Made by a program: the position numbers and the translations under genes. Below the pieces are notes generated by a model that saw nothing but the letters and a program-made list of their open reading frames with translations, did not search any database and was not told the DNA's origin. Shown here one piece after another: positions 38,103-48,448 of a stretch of DNA of 64,000 nucleotides; the first letter of the stretch is position 1, and the number at the start of each line of letters is the position of its first letter. The stretch is from Chloroflexota bacterium (GTDB lineage Bacteria; Chloroflexota; Anaerolineae; Aggregatilineales; UBA3940), in NCBI GenBank assembly GCA_010092885.1, contig JAADYX010000094.1:32710-96709 (forward strand), in the 5' to 3' direction.

Positions 38103-39596
38103 ATGCAGCAGACCCAGCACCGTGAGGATATTCAACCTGGACCGCAGCAGATACACACGCTTTTCGAGCAGGGCGATCTGGTGCCCGTATACAAAACCAT
38201 GCTCGCTGACCTCGAAACGCCTGTCTCCGTGTACCTCAAGCTCACGCAGCTCGGCGTGACGGCCTTTCTTCTGGAAAGCGTTGAAGGGGGCGAACAGGTA
38301 GGCCGCTACTCGTTTTTGGGCGTCAACCCACGCAAGGTGTTGACCTTTCAGGGCGGGGATGTGAGTGATGGCGAAACGACCACACCCCTGCCGGCGGGGC
38401 GTGACCCGCTGCACGTCATCCGAGATGAACTCGCACGGTTCAGCGCCGTTAAGGTCGAGGGACTGCCGCGTTTCGTCGGCGGGGCGGTCGGCTTCATCGG
38501 GTATGATGTGGTGCGCTTCTTCGAACAGCTGCCCGAATCCGCGCCAGGCGACCTCGATGTGCCGGATGCTGTCATGATGTTTCCGGATACGCTGGTCATC
38601 TTTGACCATGCCCAACATCGCCTCATCATCCTGGCCAACGCACACAACACCGGGGACCCGCAAGCTGCTTACGCCGATGCGGTACACCGGATCGACAGCA
38701 TTGCTGCGGTGCTGGCCAAACCGATGCCTCAGCCGCCGCAGGCCACTGCTCCGCTGGACGAGCCGGTTGAGTCGAACATCACGCAGGAGCGCTTCGAAGC
38801 CATCGTTGGGCAAGCGCGTGAGTACATCGCCGCGGGTGATGCCTTTCAGATTGTGCTTTCACAGCGCTTTACACGGCGCACCAGTACGGATCCGCTGACT
38901 CTATACCGCTCGCTGCGCGCACTGAACCCCTCACCTTATATGTTCCTGCTGCGCTTCACTGACGATCTCAGCCTGATCGGGGCCTCGCCAGAGACAATGG
39001 TCCGCCTGGAGGATGGTGTCGCCATGGTGCGGCCCATTGCGGGGACTCGTCCGCGCGGCACAACTGAGGCGCAGGACCAGGCACTCGCTGAGGAACTGCT
39101 CGCTGATCCGAAAGAGCGCGCCGAGCACGTCATGCTCGTTGATCTCGGCCGCAATGATCTGGGGCGGGTCTGCGAATACGGCAGTGTGAAGGTCGACCAG
39201 ATGATGGTCATCGAACGCTACTCGCACGTGATGCATATCGTCAGCGAGGTGACCGGCACGATCCGCCCGGATCTGGATGCGTTTGATCTCTTCCGCGCAA
39301 CCTTTCCGGCGGGCACGCTTTCCGGTGCACCCAAGATCCGCGCCATGCAGATCATCGAAGAGCTGGAACCCACACGGCGTGGGCCGTACGGCGGCGCGGT
39401 CGGGTACTTCAGTTACGATGGCTCCATGGATACCTGCATCACGATCCGGGCTGTGCTGCAGCAAGGGGATCGGCTCTATATCCAATCCGGCGCGGGCATT
39501 GTCGCGGACAGTGACCCCACACGTGAATTTCAGGAAACGGTGAACAAAGCCCGCGCTCTCGATGTGGCCGTACGCCGCGCAGAGCAGGGCCTGTAG
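38103..39596 (+). CDS. trpE: Anthranilate synthase component I
   Basis: AGDAFQIVLSQRF, PSPYMFLLRF, GASPETMVRLEDG, RPIAGTRPRG, FPAGTLSGAPKIRAMQIIEELEP. Confidence 0.96.
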   Translation: MQQTQHREDIQPGPQQIHTLFEQGDLVPVYKTMLADLETPVSVYLKLTQLGVTAFLLESVEGGEQVGRYSFLGVNPRKVLTFQGGDVSDGETTTPLPAGRDPLHVIRDELARFSAVKVEGLPRFVGGAVGFIGYDVVRFFEQLPESAPGDLDVPDAVMMFPDTLVIFDHAQHRLIILANAHNTGDPQAAYADAVHRIDSIAAVLAKPMPQPPQATAPLDEPVESNITQERFEAIVGQAREYIAAGDAFQIVLSQRFTRRTSTDPLTLYRSLRALNPSPYMFLLRFTDDLSLIGASPETMVRLEDGVAMVRPIAGTRPRGTTEAQDQALAEELLADPKERAEHVMLVDLGRNDLGRVCEYGSVKVDQMMVIERYSHVMHIVSEVTGTIRPDLDAFDLFRATFPAGTLSGAPKIRAMQIIEELEPTRRGPYGGAVGYFSYDGSMDTCITIRAVLQQGDRLYIQSGAGIVADSDPTREFQETVNKARALDVAVRRAEQGL

Positions 39597-39606
39597 GAGA
39601 TATGCC

Positions 39607-40173
39607 ATGATCCTCGTCATCGACAACTACGACAGCTTTACTTATAACCTCGTCCAGCAGATGGGGGAACTCGGCGCGGACCTGTGCGTGCTGCGCAATG
39701 ACGCCACGTCACTGGAAGAGATCAAGGCACTGGCCCCCACGCATATCGTGATCTCCCCCGGACCGGGCACTCCAGATGACAGCGGCATCTCGCTGGCGGT
39801 GATCGAACACCTCGGCCCGTCGATCCCTGTGCTGGGTGTGTGTCTCGGTCACCAGGCGATTGGTCAGGTGTACGGCGGGGCGGTCATCCGCGCCCCACGC
39901 CTGATGCACGGCAAGACCAGCATGGTCTACCACAAGGGCGATACCCTTTTCACCGGCATCCCCAGCCCTTTCCAGGCAACCCGCTACCACAGCCTGATCG
40001 TAGAAGAACCGCTGCCCAAATCCCTGCGCGTGACCGGCTTCACGCAGGAAGGTGAGGTCATGGCGCTGCGCCACAGTGAACACCCCGTGCTGGGTGTGCA
40101 GTTCCATCCGGAAAGCATCCTGACGACCTTCGGCCCACGCATCCTGAAGAACTTCCTTGAGAACCGTTTTTAA
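39607..40173 (+). CDS. trpG: Anthranilate synthase glutamine amidotransferase component
   Basis: MILVIDNYDSFTYNLVQ, SPGPGTPDDSGIS, VLGVCLGHQAIGQVYGG, GVQFHPESILT. Confidence 0.96.
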   Translation: MILVIDNYDSFTYNLVQQMGELGADLCVLRNDATSLEEIKALAPTHIVISPGPGTPDDSGISLAVIEHLGPSIPVLGVCLGHQAIGQVYGGAVIRAPRLMHGKTSMVYHKGDTLFTGIPSPFQATRYHSLIVEEPLPKSLRVTGFTQEGEVMALRHSEHPVLGVQFHPESILTTFGPRILKNFLENRF

Positions 40174-40189
40174 GCGAGAGGAGAACCAT

Positions 40190-41230
40190 ATGACCATCGA
40201 CATCAAACGCGCCATCGATATCACCAGCCGCTTCGGGCATCTTCAATCCCATGAGGCGGAAGTCGTCATGAACCAGATCATGGCAGGCGACACCACAGAT
40301 GCACAGATCGGTGCTTATCTGATGGCCTTGCGCATGAAGGGCGAAACCCGCGCTGAGATCACTGGCTCCGCCCGCGCCATGCGCAGCAACGCGACCCGCA
40401 TCCCCACACAGACGCCAGTCGCCAATCTGTTGGATACCTGCGGCACCGGCGGTGACCGCTCCGGAACGTTCAACATCAGCACGACGGTGGCATTTGTCGC
40501 GGCGGGGGCGGGCGTGCCTGTTGCCAAACATGGCAACCGCGCTTCAACCAGCCGATGCGGCAGCGCCGACGTGCTTGAAGAACTGGGCGTGAACCTGGAT
40601 CTCTCACCGGAGCAGGTCGGCCACTGCATCGATGAACTCGGCATTGGGTTTTTGTACGCGCGCAGCCTGCATCCCGCCATGCGCTACGTGGCCAATGCCC
40701 GTAAGGCCATGGGCATCCGTACGATGTTCAACATCCTGGGGCCTCTGACCAATCCAGCCGGGGCCAAACGCCAGCTGATGGGCGTCTTCGCCAGCGATCT
40801 AGTGCCCTTCATTGCTAACGTACTCGGTGACCTCGGCACTGAGTCGGCCATTGTGGTCAACGGCTACGGCGGCGTTGATGAGCTGACGACCACGGGACCG
40901 AATCAAGTCAGCCATTTTTCGGATGGCCGGGTGGATACCTACGAGCTCGATCCGACGGACTACGGATTCACCGGGGCATCGATCAAGGAACTGATAGGTG
41001 GTGACCGCCCGACCAACGCCGCCATTCTGCGCGGTGTGCTGGATGGGTCCATCACCGATGCCAAGCGCGATGTGGTGCTGCTCAACACCGGGGCGGCGCT
41101 GCTGGCCGCGGGTGCTGTGGAGAACATGGTGGAGGGCATTGAGCGCGCCCGCGACACGATTGACAGTGGCGCTGCCCTTGACAAGTTGGACGCCCTGATC
41201 GCTTACAGCCGCGAGCTTGTCACCTCATGA
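40190..41230 (+). CDS. trpD: Anthranilate phosphoribosyltransferase
   Basis: LLDTCGTGGDRSGTFNISTTVAFVAAGAGVPVAKHGNRASTSRCGSADVLEELG. Confidence 0.96.
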   Translation: MTIDIKRAIDITSRFGHLQSHEAEVVMNQIMAGDTTDAQIGAYLMALRMKGETRAEITGSARAMRSNATRIPTQTPVANLLDTCGTGGDRSGTFNISTTVAFVAAGAGVPVAKHGNRASTSRCGSADVLEELGVNLDLSPEQVGHCIDELGIGFLYARSLHPAMRYVANARKAMGIRTMFNILGPLTNPAGAKRQLMGVFASDLVPFIANVLGDLGTESAIVVNGYGGVDELTTTGPNQVSHFSDGRVDTYELDPTDYGFTGASIKELIGGDRPTNAAILRGVLDGSITDAKRDVVLLNTGAALLAAGAVENMVEGIERARDTIDSGAALDKLDALIAYSRELVTS

Positions 41231-42018
41231 CCCTGACTACTGGCACTATCCTCGACAAGATTGTGGCCAACACCGCTGCAGAGGTCGCCCGACGCAGGAA
41301 GGCCAGGCCACTGGCGGATCTCCGGCGCGAGGTGGGCCCGTTACCCGCCCCCCGGGATGCCATCGCCCCGCTGCGCCAACCGGCGCATGTGGCGCTCATT
41401 GCCGAGTGCAAACATGCCTCTCCCAGCGCGGGCGTGCTCATCGCGGACTACGAGCCAGCCCGGTTGGCCGCCCACTACGTGGCCAACGGTGCCGCCGCGA
41501 TCAGCGTGCTCACCGATGAGGCGTTCTTTCAGGGCCACCTTGATCACCTGCGCGCGGTGCGTGGCACGGTTGAGGTGCCGGTCCTGCGCAAGGACTTCAT
41601 CATCGATCCGTACCAGGTCGTTGAAGCACGCGCCGCCGGGGCCGATATCGTGCTGTTGATCGCTGCCGCTCTGGAAGACGATCTGCTGGCAGACCTCAAG
41701 GCTCAGATCGAGGCGTTGGGCATGACGGCACTGATCGAGGTGCACAACCAGGCAGAATTGGATCGTGTCCTCCGCCTGGAACCCACCCTGCTGGGCGTCA
41801 ACAACCGCGATCTGAAGACCTTCACTGTCGATCTGCAGACCACCGCCCGCCTGATCGCACAGGTGCCCGGTGATGTGACGTTTGTTGCGGAGTCGGGCAT
41901 CAAATCAGCGGGGGATGTGCGGCGCATGGGCGAACTCGGCGCGCATGCCGTGCTCGTTGGGGAAGCACTGGTTCGCGGTGGTGATGTTCGCGCGTTTGCC
42001 CAGCAGGGGCGTCCATGA
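41227..42018 (+). CDS. trpC: Indole-3-glycerol phosphate synthase
   Basis: LIAECKHASPSAGVL, LRKDFIIDPYQVVEARAAGADIVLLI, LGVNNRDLKTFTVDL, VAESGI. Confidence 0.95.
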   Translation: MTLTTGTILDKIVANTAAEVARRRKARPLADLRREVGPLPAPRDAIAPLRQPAHVALIAECKHASPSAGVLIADYEPARLAAHYVANGAAAISVLTDEAFFQGHLDHLRAVRGTVEVPVLRKDFIIDPYQVVEARAAGADIVLLIAAALEDDLLADLKAQIEALGMTALIEVHNQAELDRVLRLEPTLLGVNNRDLKTFTVDLQTTARLIAQVPGDVTFVAESGIKSAGDVRRMGELGAHAVLVGEALVRGGDVRAFAQQGRP

Positions 42019-42662
42019 CTGTCGTCAAGATCTGCGGTGTCACTACACCTGAGGATGCGCTGGCAGCCGCCCAACTGGGCGCGGATATGCTCGGCCTGAA
42101 CTTTTACCCGCCGAGCCCGCGGTATGTTGATACAGCGCGCGCCCGCGAGATCGCACAGGCTGTCCGCGCTGAGTACCCGACGATCCTCGTTGGTGTGTTT
42201 GTCAATACGGATCGGCGCACCATTGATCGCATTATGGATGAAGCGGGCTTGGATTTGGCGCAGCTCAGCGGCGATGAGCCACCCTCGCAGACTGCCGCTG
42301 TGGCTGGCCGCGCGGTGAAGGCCATCCGGCCCCGGTCACTCGCGGAAGCCACTGCCCTGGCGGAAGCATTTCTGCCCCATGCCCCCAGCGATGGTCGGTT
42401 CCCAGCGCTGCTGGTGGATGCCTATCACCCCGCGCTGTACGGTGGCACCGGCGAGATGGCCAGCACGACGGTGGCCAACGCGCTGCGCGACCTCACCGCG
42501 CGGTTGATGCTCGCGGGTGGCCTGACGCCCGACAACGTACGCCAGCGGGTGGAAGCAGTCAGGCCGTGGGGTGTGGATGTGGCCAGCGGCGTGGAGTACC
42601 CTGATGACAAAACCCGCAAAGATCCGGACCGGATGGCAGCCTTTATCAGGGCCGCGCGATGA
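42015..42662 (+). CDS. trpF: Phosphoribosylanthranilate isomerase
   Basis: VVKICGVTTPEDALAAAQLGADMLGLNFYPPSPRYV; VDVASGVEYPDDKTRKDPDRMAAFI. Confidence 0.94.
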   Translation: MTVVKICGVTTPEDALAAAQLGADMLGLNFYPPSPRYVDTARAREIAQAVRAEYPTILVGVFVNTDRRTIDRIMDEAGLDLAQLSGDEPPSQTAAVAGRAVKAIRPRSLAEATALAEAFLPHAPSDGRFPALLVDAYHPALYGGTGEMASTTVANALRDLTARLMLAGGLTPDNVRQRVEAVRPWGVDVASGVEYPDDKTRKDPDRMAAFIRAAR

Positions 42663-42738
42663 ATCAGGACTTTTTTCACCCTTTACCATGTACAAAACGC
42701 GCGCACTTTTCTTTTACAATATAGAAAAGGAGGTTGGT

Positions 42739-43020
42739 ATGTTGAAGAGAATGTTCATCCATAAACCTGTGATCGAGTGTGTTGGCAGTCCAAACCTGCG
42801 GAAGCATATCATCTGCCCGGTGTGCCGTCAGATGCATGACGTGATGTTCGATGTGTCTATCATCGATCTCAGTGACGCGCAGTGGGAGCCTGTTGCTCAC
42901 GGCGTTCACGATCGGGATGTCACGCTGCGCTGCCCCTCTGAGGGCAAAGCATTCCACGTTACGCTGCGCGCGCGCAGCCCATACTTCATCCAGAACGTCA
43001 ACCATGTTGACATCGCTTGA
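42739..43020 (+). CDS. Small Cys-containing hypothetical protein within trp operon
   Basis: 93 aa from ATG at 42739 after AGGAGG RBS; HIICPVCRQMHDVMF ... VTLRCPSEGKAFHVTL. Confidence 0.65.
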   Translation: MLKRMFIHKPVIECVGSPNLRKHIICPVCRQMHDVMFDVSIIDLSDAQWEPVAHGVHDRDVTLRCPSEGKAFHVTLRARSPYFIQNVNHVDIA

Positions 43021-43024
43021 GTGA

Positions 43025-43054
43025 CAGCCGCTGCATGCATGCGTGCAGCGGCTG
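43025..43054. other. Strong intergenic hairpin upstream of trpB
   Basis: Perfect 11-bp arms CAGCCGCTGCA / TGCAGCGGCTG with 8-nt loop; no T-tract. Confidence 0.7.
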
Positions 43055-43094
43055 CTTGCCCACACGAAAGCTGACATAGTCGATAGGACTTCTC

Positions 43095-44309
43095 ATGTAT
43101 ATACAGACCAACACCTCCAACGTGCCCGATGAACGCGGCTACTTCGGTGCCTATGGGGGGCGCTTCGTGCCGGAAACCCTGATGCCCGCCCTTGAGGACC
43201 TAACCACTGCCTACCGAGAGGCCATGGCTGATGAGGAATTCCACAAGCGGCTGGCCCACCTACAGACGACGTACACCGGGCGCCCAACGCCGGTCAGCTA
43301 TGCCACCCGCCTGACCGAACATCTCGGCGGGGCGCAGATCTACCTCAAGCGGGAGGACCTGGCTCACACCGGCGCTCACAAGATCAATAACGCATTGGGG
43401 CAGGCTCTGCTTGCCCAGCGCATGGGCAAAAAGCGCGTCATCGCTGAGACGGGAGCCGGTCAGCATGGGGTGGCCAGCGCGACAGCTGCTGCCCTGCTCG
43501 GGTTGGAATGCCACGTCTACATGGGCAGCGTGGATATCGAACGGCAGAAGCCCAATGTATTCCGCATGCAGCTTCTCGGGGCGAACGTGATCCCGGTCGA
43601 ATCCGGGACCAAAACCTTGAAGGATGCCATCAATGAGGCCATCCGTGACTGGGTGACCAACGTGCGCACGACCTTCTATCTGCTCGGGTCCGCGCTTGGA
43701 CCGCACCCCTATCCGATGATGGTCCGCGATTTCCAGAGTGTGATCGGTGTAGAAGCCCGCCAGCAAATGCTCGATCAGGTTGGCCGCCTGCCGGATCTCT
43801 GCCTGGCATGTGTGGGCGGGGGCAGCAATGCCATTGGGCTGTTCCATGCCTTCCGTGATGACGAAACCGTCGACCTGATCGGTGTGGAAGCGGGCGGGCG
43901 CGGCATTGCCAGCGGGGAACACGCCGCGCGCTTCTCCGACCCGGATGTGAGCCGCCCGGGCGTGCTGCAGGGCACCCGCTCTTTTGTGATGCAAAACGAG
44001 GACGGGCAGATCCTCAACACGCACAGTGTATCCGCCGGGTTGGATTACGCCTCGGTTGGGCCGGAGCACGCGTATCTGCGCGACCTCGAACGCGCCTTTT
44101 ACACTTACGCCACCGACGAGGAAGCGCTGCATGCCTTCCAACTGTTGAGCGAACTGGAGGGCATCATCCCTGCGCTGGAAAGTGCCCACGCGGTCGCGGA
44201 AGCCATCAAGCGCGCGCCGACCATGCCCGCCGACTCGATCATCCTGATCAATATGTCGGGCCGGGGGGACAAAGACCTCGACACAGCAATGAAGGAGCTG
44301 AACCGGTGA
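43095..44309 (+). CDS. trpB: Tryptophan synthase beta subunit
   Basis: [24 protein letters not shown] site; [35 protein letters not shown]. Confidence 0.97.
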   Translation: MYIQTNTSNVPDERGYFGAYGGRFVPETLMPALEDLTTAYREAMADEEFHKRLAHLQTTYTGRPTPVSYATRLTEHLGGAQIYLKREDLAHTGAHKINNALGQALLAQRMGKKRVIAETGAGQHGVASATAAALLGLECHVYMGSVDIERQKPNVFRMQLLGANVIPVESGTKTLKDAINEAIRDWVTNVRTTFYLLGSALGPHPYPMMVRDFQSVIGVEARQQMLDQVGRLPDLCLACVGGGSNAIGLFHAFRDDETVDLIGVEAGGRGIASGEHAARFSDPDVSRPGVLQGTRSFVMQNEDGQILNTHSVSAGLDYASVGPEHAYLRDLERAFYTYATDEEALHAFQLLSELEGIIPALESAHAVAEAIKRAPTMPADSIILINMSGRGDKDLDTAMKELNR

Positions 44310-45076
44310 GCAGCCTGCAAGCGATGTTCGACAACGCGCGTGCCGAGGGGCGGCCCGCGTTTTTGCCGTATTTCCCCATCGGCTATCCTACCTATGATGA
44401 GTCGCTCGATGCCATCCACGCCATGGCGCAAGCCGGAGTCGACGGCTTCGAGATAGGGATCCCGTTCAGCGATCCGCTGGCCGATGGGCCAACCATTCAG
44501 GCCGCCACACAGCAGTCCTTGGAAAATGGCACCACCGTGCGTGCCTGCCTGCAAGCCGTCCGTGACCTGCGTGAGCGGGGCGTCACGCAGCCTATGATGA
44601 TGATGAGCTACATCAACCCGCTGCTGGCCTACGGGGCGGACCGGTTCGCTGTCGATGCCAGCGCCGCCGGAGCCAACGGCCTGATTGTCCCCGACCTGCC
44701 GCCGGAAGAGGCCGGCCTGTTTGCTGAAGCCTGCCAGCACGCAGGCCTGGACCTTATCTTCTTCCTCGCGCCGACCAGCAGCCCGGAGCGTATCCGGCTT
44801 GTGGCGGACCGGGCTACAGGCTTTATCTACGTTGTCTCACTGACGGGGGTTACAGGCGCGCGCAGCCAACTGCCCACCGACCTGACCGAATTCATCGGGC
44901 GGGTGCGGCAGATCGCAGAGCAGCCCCTGGTGCTAGGGTTTGGCATCAGCCAGCCGGACCATGTACGGCAGATCGCGCCGCTGGTGGATGGCTACATCGT
45001 CGGCAGTGCGTTGGTGCGCGCCCGCACCGTTGACCAAATCCGTCACTTGGCTCGCTCGCTGCGTGCCGCCGTATAG
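44306..45076 (+). CDS. trpA: Tryptophan synthase alpha subunit
   Basis: [23 protein letters not shown]-like motif, [26 protein letters not shown]; overlaps trpB stop. Confidence 0.97.
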   Translation: MSSLQAMFDNARAEGRPAFLPYFPIGYPTYDESLDAIHAMAQAGVDGFEIGIPFSDPLADGPTIQAATQQSLENGTTVRACLQAVRDLRERGVTQPMMMMSYINPLLAYGADRFAVDASAAGANGLIVPDLPPEEAGLFAEACQHAGLDLIFFLAPTSSPERIRLVADRATGFIYVVSLTGVTGARSQLPTDLTEFIGRVRQIAEQPLVLGFGISQPDHVRQIAPLVDGYIVGSALVRARTVDQIRHLARSLRAAV

Positions 45077-45091
45077 GGCAGGAGGTAGACC

Positions 45092-46108
45092 ATGCTCGTC
45101 ATCATGAAGCCAGCCGCCACCACCAAAGAGATCTCACAGGTCATTGCCCGGCTGACCGGCGACGGCTACGAAACCCAGCTTTCCGAACATGATGGTCGCA
45201 CCCTGATCGGGGTAGTCGGCCACGACATGCCCGAGCCAACTCGTGAGAACTACGCTATGCTGGCCGGGGTGGATCAGGTAATGGATGTCTCCGTACCGTA
45301 CAAACGTGCCTCACGAGAATTCCACCCCACCGATACTGTCGTGCCGCTGGGCGGGCAGCTGGTGGGGAGCGGGCGCATCGCTGTGATTGCCGGACCGTGC
45401 TCGGTGGAAAGCCGCGACCAGATCATCGAGACGGCCCACGCCGTGAAGGAGGCCGGAGCCATCGCCCTGCGGGGTGGGGCGTTCAAGCCGCGCACGTCGC
45501 CTTACAGCTTCCAGGGGTTCGGTGAACAGGCACTTCAATGGCTGGCGGAGGCCCGCGAGCAGACCGGCCTGCCGGTGGTTACAGAGATCATGGATCCGGG
45601 GTTAGTCCCGCTGGTGGCCCAGTACGCCGATGTGTTCCAGATCGGGGCGCGCAACATGCAGAACTTCACACTGCTGCACGCCGTGGGTGAAAGCCAACAC
45701 CCGATCCTGCTGAAGCGCGGCATGAGCAGCACCATCAAAGAACTGCTCATGGCCGCTGAATACGTGCTTTCCCACGGCAACACACGCATCATGCTGTGTG
45801 AGCGCGGCATCCGCACGTTTGAGACGTTTACGCGCAACACATTTGATATCAATGCGGTACCCGTGCTCAAACACCTGACCCACCTGCCGGTGATCGCCGA
45901 TCCAAGCCATGCTGTTGGCAAACGCGAATACGTCGCAGCGGTAGCCCGTGCGGGCATCGCTGCCGGGGCAGATGGCCTGCTGGTTGAGGTACACCCCTGC
46001 CCGGAAGAAGCCGTTTCTGATGGCAGACAGTCGCTGACGCCGGAGCAGTTCGCCCAGCTGATCGAGGAGACCCGTGCCATCGCAGCTGCGGTGGGGCGCT
46101 CCGCATGA
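45092..46108 (+). CDS. aroF: 3-deoxy-7-phosphoheptulonate (DAHP) synthase, AroF/type I-beta
   Basis: [21 protein letters not shown] regulatory N-terminus, [43 protein letters not shown]. Confidence 0.95.
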   Translation: MLVIMKPAATTKEISQVIARLTGDGYETQLSEHDGRTLIGVVGHDMPEPTRENYAMLAGVDQVMDVSVPYKRASREFHPTDTVVPLGGQLVGSGRIAVIAGPCSVESRDQIIETAHAVKEAGAIALRGGAFKPRTSPYSFQGFGEQALQWLAEAREQTGLPVVTEIMDPGLVPLVAQYADVFQIGARNMQNFTLLHAVGESQHPILLKRGMSSTIKELLMAAEYVLSHGNTRIMLCERGIRTFETFTRNTFDINAVPVLKHLTHLPVIADPSHAVGKREYVAAVARAGIAAGADGLLVEVHPCPEEAVSDGRQSLTPEQFAQLIEETRAIAAAVGRSA

Positions 46109-46112
46109 TACT

Positions 46113-46141
46113 TTGCGACCGTCTGACCGGGTGTGTACAAT
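46113..46141 (+). promoter_or_regulatory. Putative promoter of sortase-substrate gene
   Basis: TTGCGA (46113-46118), 17-nt spacer, TACAAT (46136-46141). Confidence 0.5.
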
Positions 46142-46166
46142 CGCCCCAGCTTAGGAGGTTCGACCC

Positions 46167-46697
46167 ATGAAGAAAACTATTGCAGTCTGTGTCCTGCTGC
46201 TGTCCATTCTGCTGGTTGCTCAGCCAGCTGCTGCACAAAGTGAAGGCACTATTGCGGGCATTGTCTATCTGGATGAGAACGGCAATGGCTCACGCGATGA
46301 GGGGGAAGAAGGCCTGCTCGATATCGAGGTGAACTTCGCCACCAGCGGCTGGAACACCACCATCAACACGGATGGGGCAGGGGCCTTCACCATCGACCTC
46401 AACCCGGCCACGTGGACGGTCTCTGTGTTGGTGCCGGAAGAGCAGTATCAGGCCACAACTGATACCAGTGTTGAAGTGCTGCTTGAGGCACCGGGTGACG
46501 CCGTCACCGATGTCGCGTTCGGACTGACGCCTGTCATCGCCGCCGATGGCGATGGTGATGGCGTTGAGGGCGGAGGCGAAATCCTCCCGGAATCGGGCGG
46601 CCCGCTGCCGGAAACGACCCTGATCGCCGGGCTGGTCGGCCTGATGGCGTTTGGCGGGGTGCTGGTCTTTGTGGGCCAACGCCGGAGCCGCGCCTGA
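46167..46697 (+). CDS. Exported SdrD_B/carboxypeptidase-regulatory-like protein with LPESG-type sorting signal
   Basis: Signal peptide MKKTIAVCVLLLSILLVAQPAAAQ; GIVYLDENGNGSRDEGEEGLLDIEV module; C-terminal LPESGG + hydrophobic segment + RRSRA. Confidence 0.82.
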   Translation: MKKTIAVCVLLLSILLVAQPAAAQSEGTIAGIVYLDENGNGSRDEGEEGLLDIEVNFATSGWNTTINTDGAGAFTIDLNPATWTVSVLVPEEQYQATTDTSVEVLLEAPGDAVTDVAFGLTPVIAADGDGDGVEGGGEILPESGGPLPETTLIAGLVGLMAFGGVLVFVGQRRSRA

Positions 46698-46704
46698 TCA
46701 ACTG

Positions 46705-47583
46705 ATGCGCAAACAACTCACCAGCCGCCGGATCGATCCGCTCACTGCGGCTGGTGCGCTTTTTATCATTATCGGTGGCACAGCGCTCACGACCTACCTC
46801 GCCCTCATTGTGCCAGGCCGCCTCGCCGCCCAACAGGGCCCACCGGAAGCCTTCCTTCTCGCTGCTACGGAACAGGCGCGTTCTGTACCACCGGGCACGC
46901 CATCCGCAGATGATGCCACAACCGCGCCCGGAGGCGTCCGCCCCACACCGACGTTTGCACCGACTCCCTCGCCTATCCCGAACCGCACGCTCAACCCGAC
47001 CTACGTCGCCCGTACGACGGGTGTGGCCCCCGGCTCAGGCGAGCAGCCTGCTGCTCAAGAGGAAGGCGGCGGGATCACCTTCCCCCTGCCAGATGACAAC
47101 GAGTTCGGCGACTGGCCGCTGCCCGACTATGTAGAGGTCCGCTACTGGCTCTCGATCACCAGCATTGGCCTGGAAGCACCCATCATCACGCTGACACCGC
47201 GTGAACGCGAGATCAACGGACGCACCGTTCTGCGGCTGCCGGTGCCCAACTCGTATTCCGTAGGGTGGGACGGCACCTCAGCCGAACCCGGTCTGGCGGG
47301 CAATACAGTGCTGACGGGGCACAACAACTTCTATGGCGGCGTGTTCCAAGACCTGCAGAATATTGCCTATGGCACACAAATCGCCGTGTGGAGCGAGCGG
47401 GGCGTGTTCAACTACACCGTGTCCACCATTGAGTACATCGAGGAGACAGGCCAATCGCTGGAAGTACGGCTGAACAATGCGCACTGGCTCAATGAGACTG
47501 CCGACGACCGCGTGACCATCATCACCTGTTGGCCGAATGACAGTTCCATCTCCCACCGTCTGATCGTCGTTGCGACACGCTGA
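46705..47583 (+). CDS. Sortase
   Basis: N-terminal TM, catalytic NTVLTGHNN histidine and VTIITCWP cysteine motifs, terminal Arg region HRLIVVATR. Confidence 0.9.
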   Translation: MRKQLTSRRIDPLTAAGALFIIIGGTALTTYLALIVPGRLAAQQGPPEAFLLAATEQARSVPPGTPSADDATTAPGGVRPTPTFAPTPSPIPNRTLNPTYVARTTGVAPGSGEQPAAQEEGGGITFPLPDDNEFGDWPLPDYVEVRYWLSITSIGLEAPIITLTPREREINGRTVLRLPVPNSYSVGWDGTSAEPGLAGNTVLTGHNNFYGGVFQDLQNIAYGTQIAVWSERGVFNYTVSTIEYIEETGQSLEVRLNNAHWLNETADDRVTIITCWPNDSSISHRLIVVATR

Positions 47584-47960
47584 GAGCAAGATCGCCCTAA
47601 GGACGGGTCATAGAGCGCTTTTGCCACCAGCACTGCACCGAGTTCCGCAATGGTGACCACCACCCACAGCCAGCCCGGCACAAAGATCACATCGCCAAGC
47701 ACCGTATTGATGATCGCCGCCAAACCTGTACCCACCAGCAGCGTGGCCAGAATGTAGGTGAATGCTCCGGCATGCCACCCAGGCTGAAGGTCCTGAAAGA
47801 TAGCGCCGCCCAGCAGAACCAGACCGGGCAGAAACAGCAGCAGCCCCCTCAGCGGCCCACGCCATACCACCGCAAAGGTCCCCGCCGCGGTGATCAGAAA
47901 AATGCCCGTGATAAGAAGTTCGAAGCGCTTCTCCTGTCCTGACTTATTCGTCCCCAACAT
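47412..47960 (-). CDS. Hypothetical membrane protein (C-terminus doubtful, antisense to sortase)
   Basis: Four hydrophobic segments in first ~120 aa; predicted ORF extends ~172 nt into the sortase gene on the opposite strand. Confidence 0.5.
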   Translation of the reverse strand: MLGTNKSGQEKRFELLITGIFLITAAGTFAVVWRGPLRGLLLFLPGLVLLGGAIFQDLQPGWHAGAFTYILATLLVGTGLAAIINTVLGDVIFVPGWLWVVVTIAELGAVLVAKALYDPSLGRSCSQRVATTIRRWEMELSFGQQVMMVTRSSAVSLSQCALFSRTSSDWPVSSMYSMVDTV

Positions 47961-48099
47961 AGTACCTCCTCATTGACCGGTTTGGTCTCTCATTATAGCG
48001 GGTTTCGGGGTTTGTAAGAACTCTCTCTGAAAGCCTGCCCTCACCTTGAGCCGATTCGTGCTCCGGAGTACACTTGGGAAAACAAGGTCGGGAGTTGTT

Positions 48100-48441
48100 A
48101 TGTTTAGCGGAGACCGGCAGTACATCGTACCCCAATACAAGCTGATCCTCTCGTATGATATCCAGCCCGGCAGTCGGGAGCGCTACTACCAGTATGTCAT
48201 GAGTGAGCTTGTGCCTGCCCTACAGGAAGAGGGTCTGTACATGACCGAGGCCTGGCATACCGCCTTTGGAGAGTACCCCATCCGCCTGATCATCTTCGCT
48301 GCTGAGGATTACGACACCATTGAGATGGTGCTCGCCAGCGAGAAATGGCAGATGATGGAGGACGAGTTCCAGCGGTTCATCCGCAACTACACCAAACTCG
48401 TTGTGCCATACCGGCAGGGATTCCAGTTCATCACAGGCTGA
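48100..48441 (+). CDS. Small hypothetical protein (dimeric alpha-beta barrel/NIPSNAP-like)
   Basis: ATG at 48100; 'YDIQPGSRERYYQYVMSELVPALQEEGLYMTEAWHTAFGEYPIRLIIFAAEDYDTI'. Confidence 0.65.
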   Translation: MFSGDRQYIVPQYKLILSYDIQPGSRERYYQYVMSELVPALQEEGLYMTEAWHTAFGEYPIRLIIFAAEDYDTIEMVLASEKWQMMEDEFQRFIRNYTKLVVPYRQGFQFITG

Positions 48442-48448
48442 GCACCCC

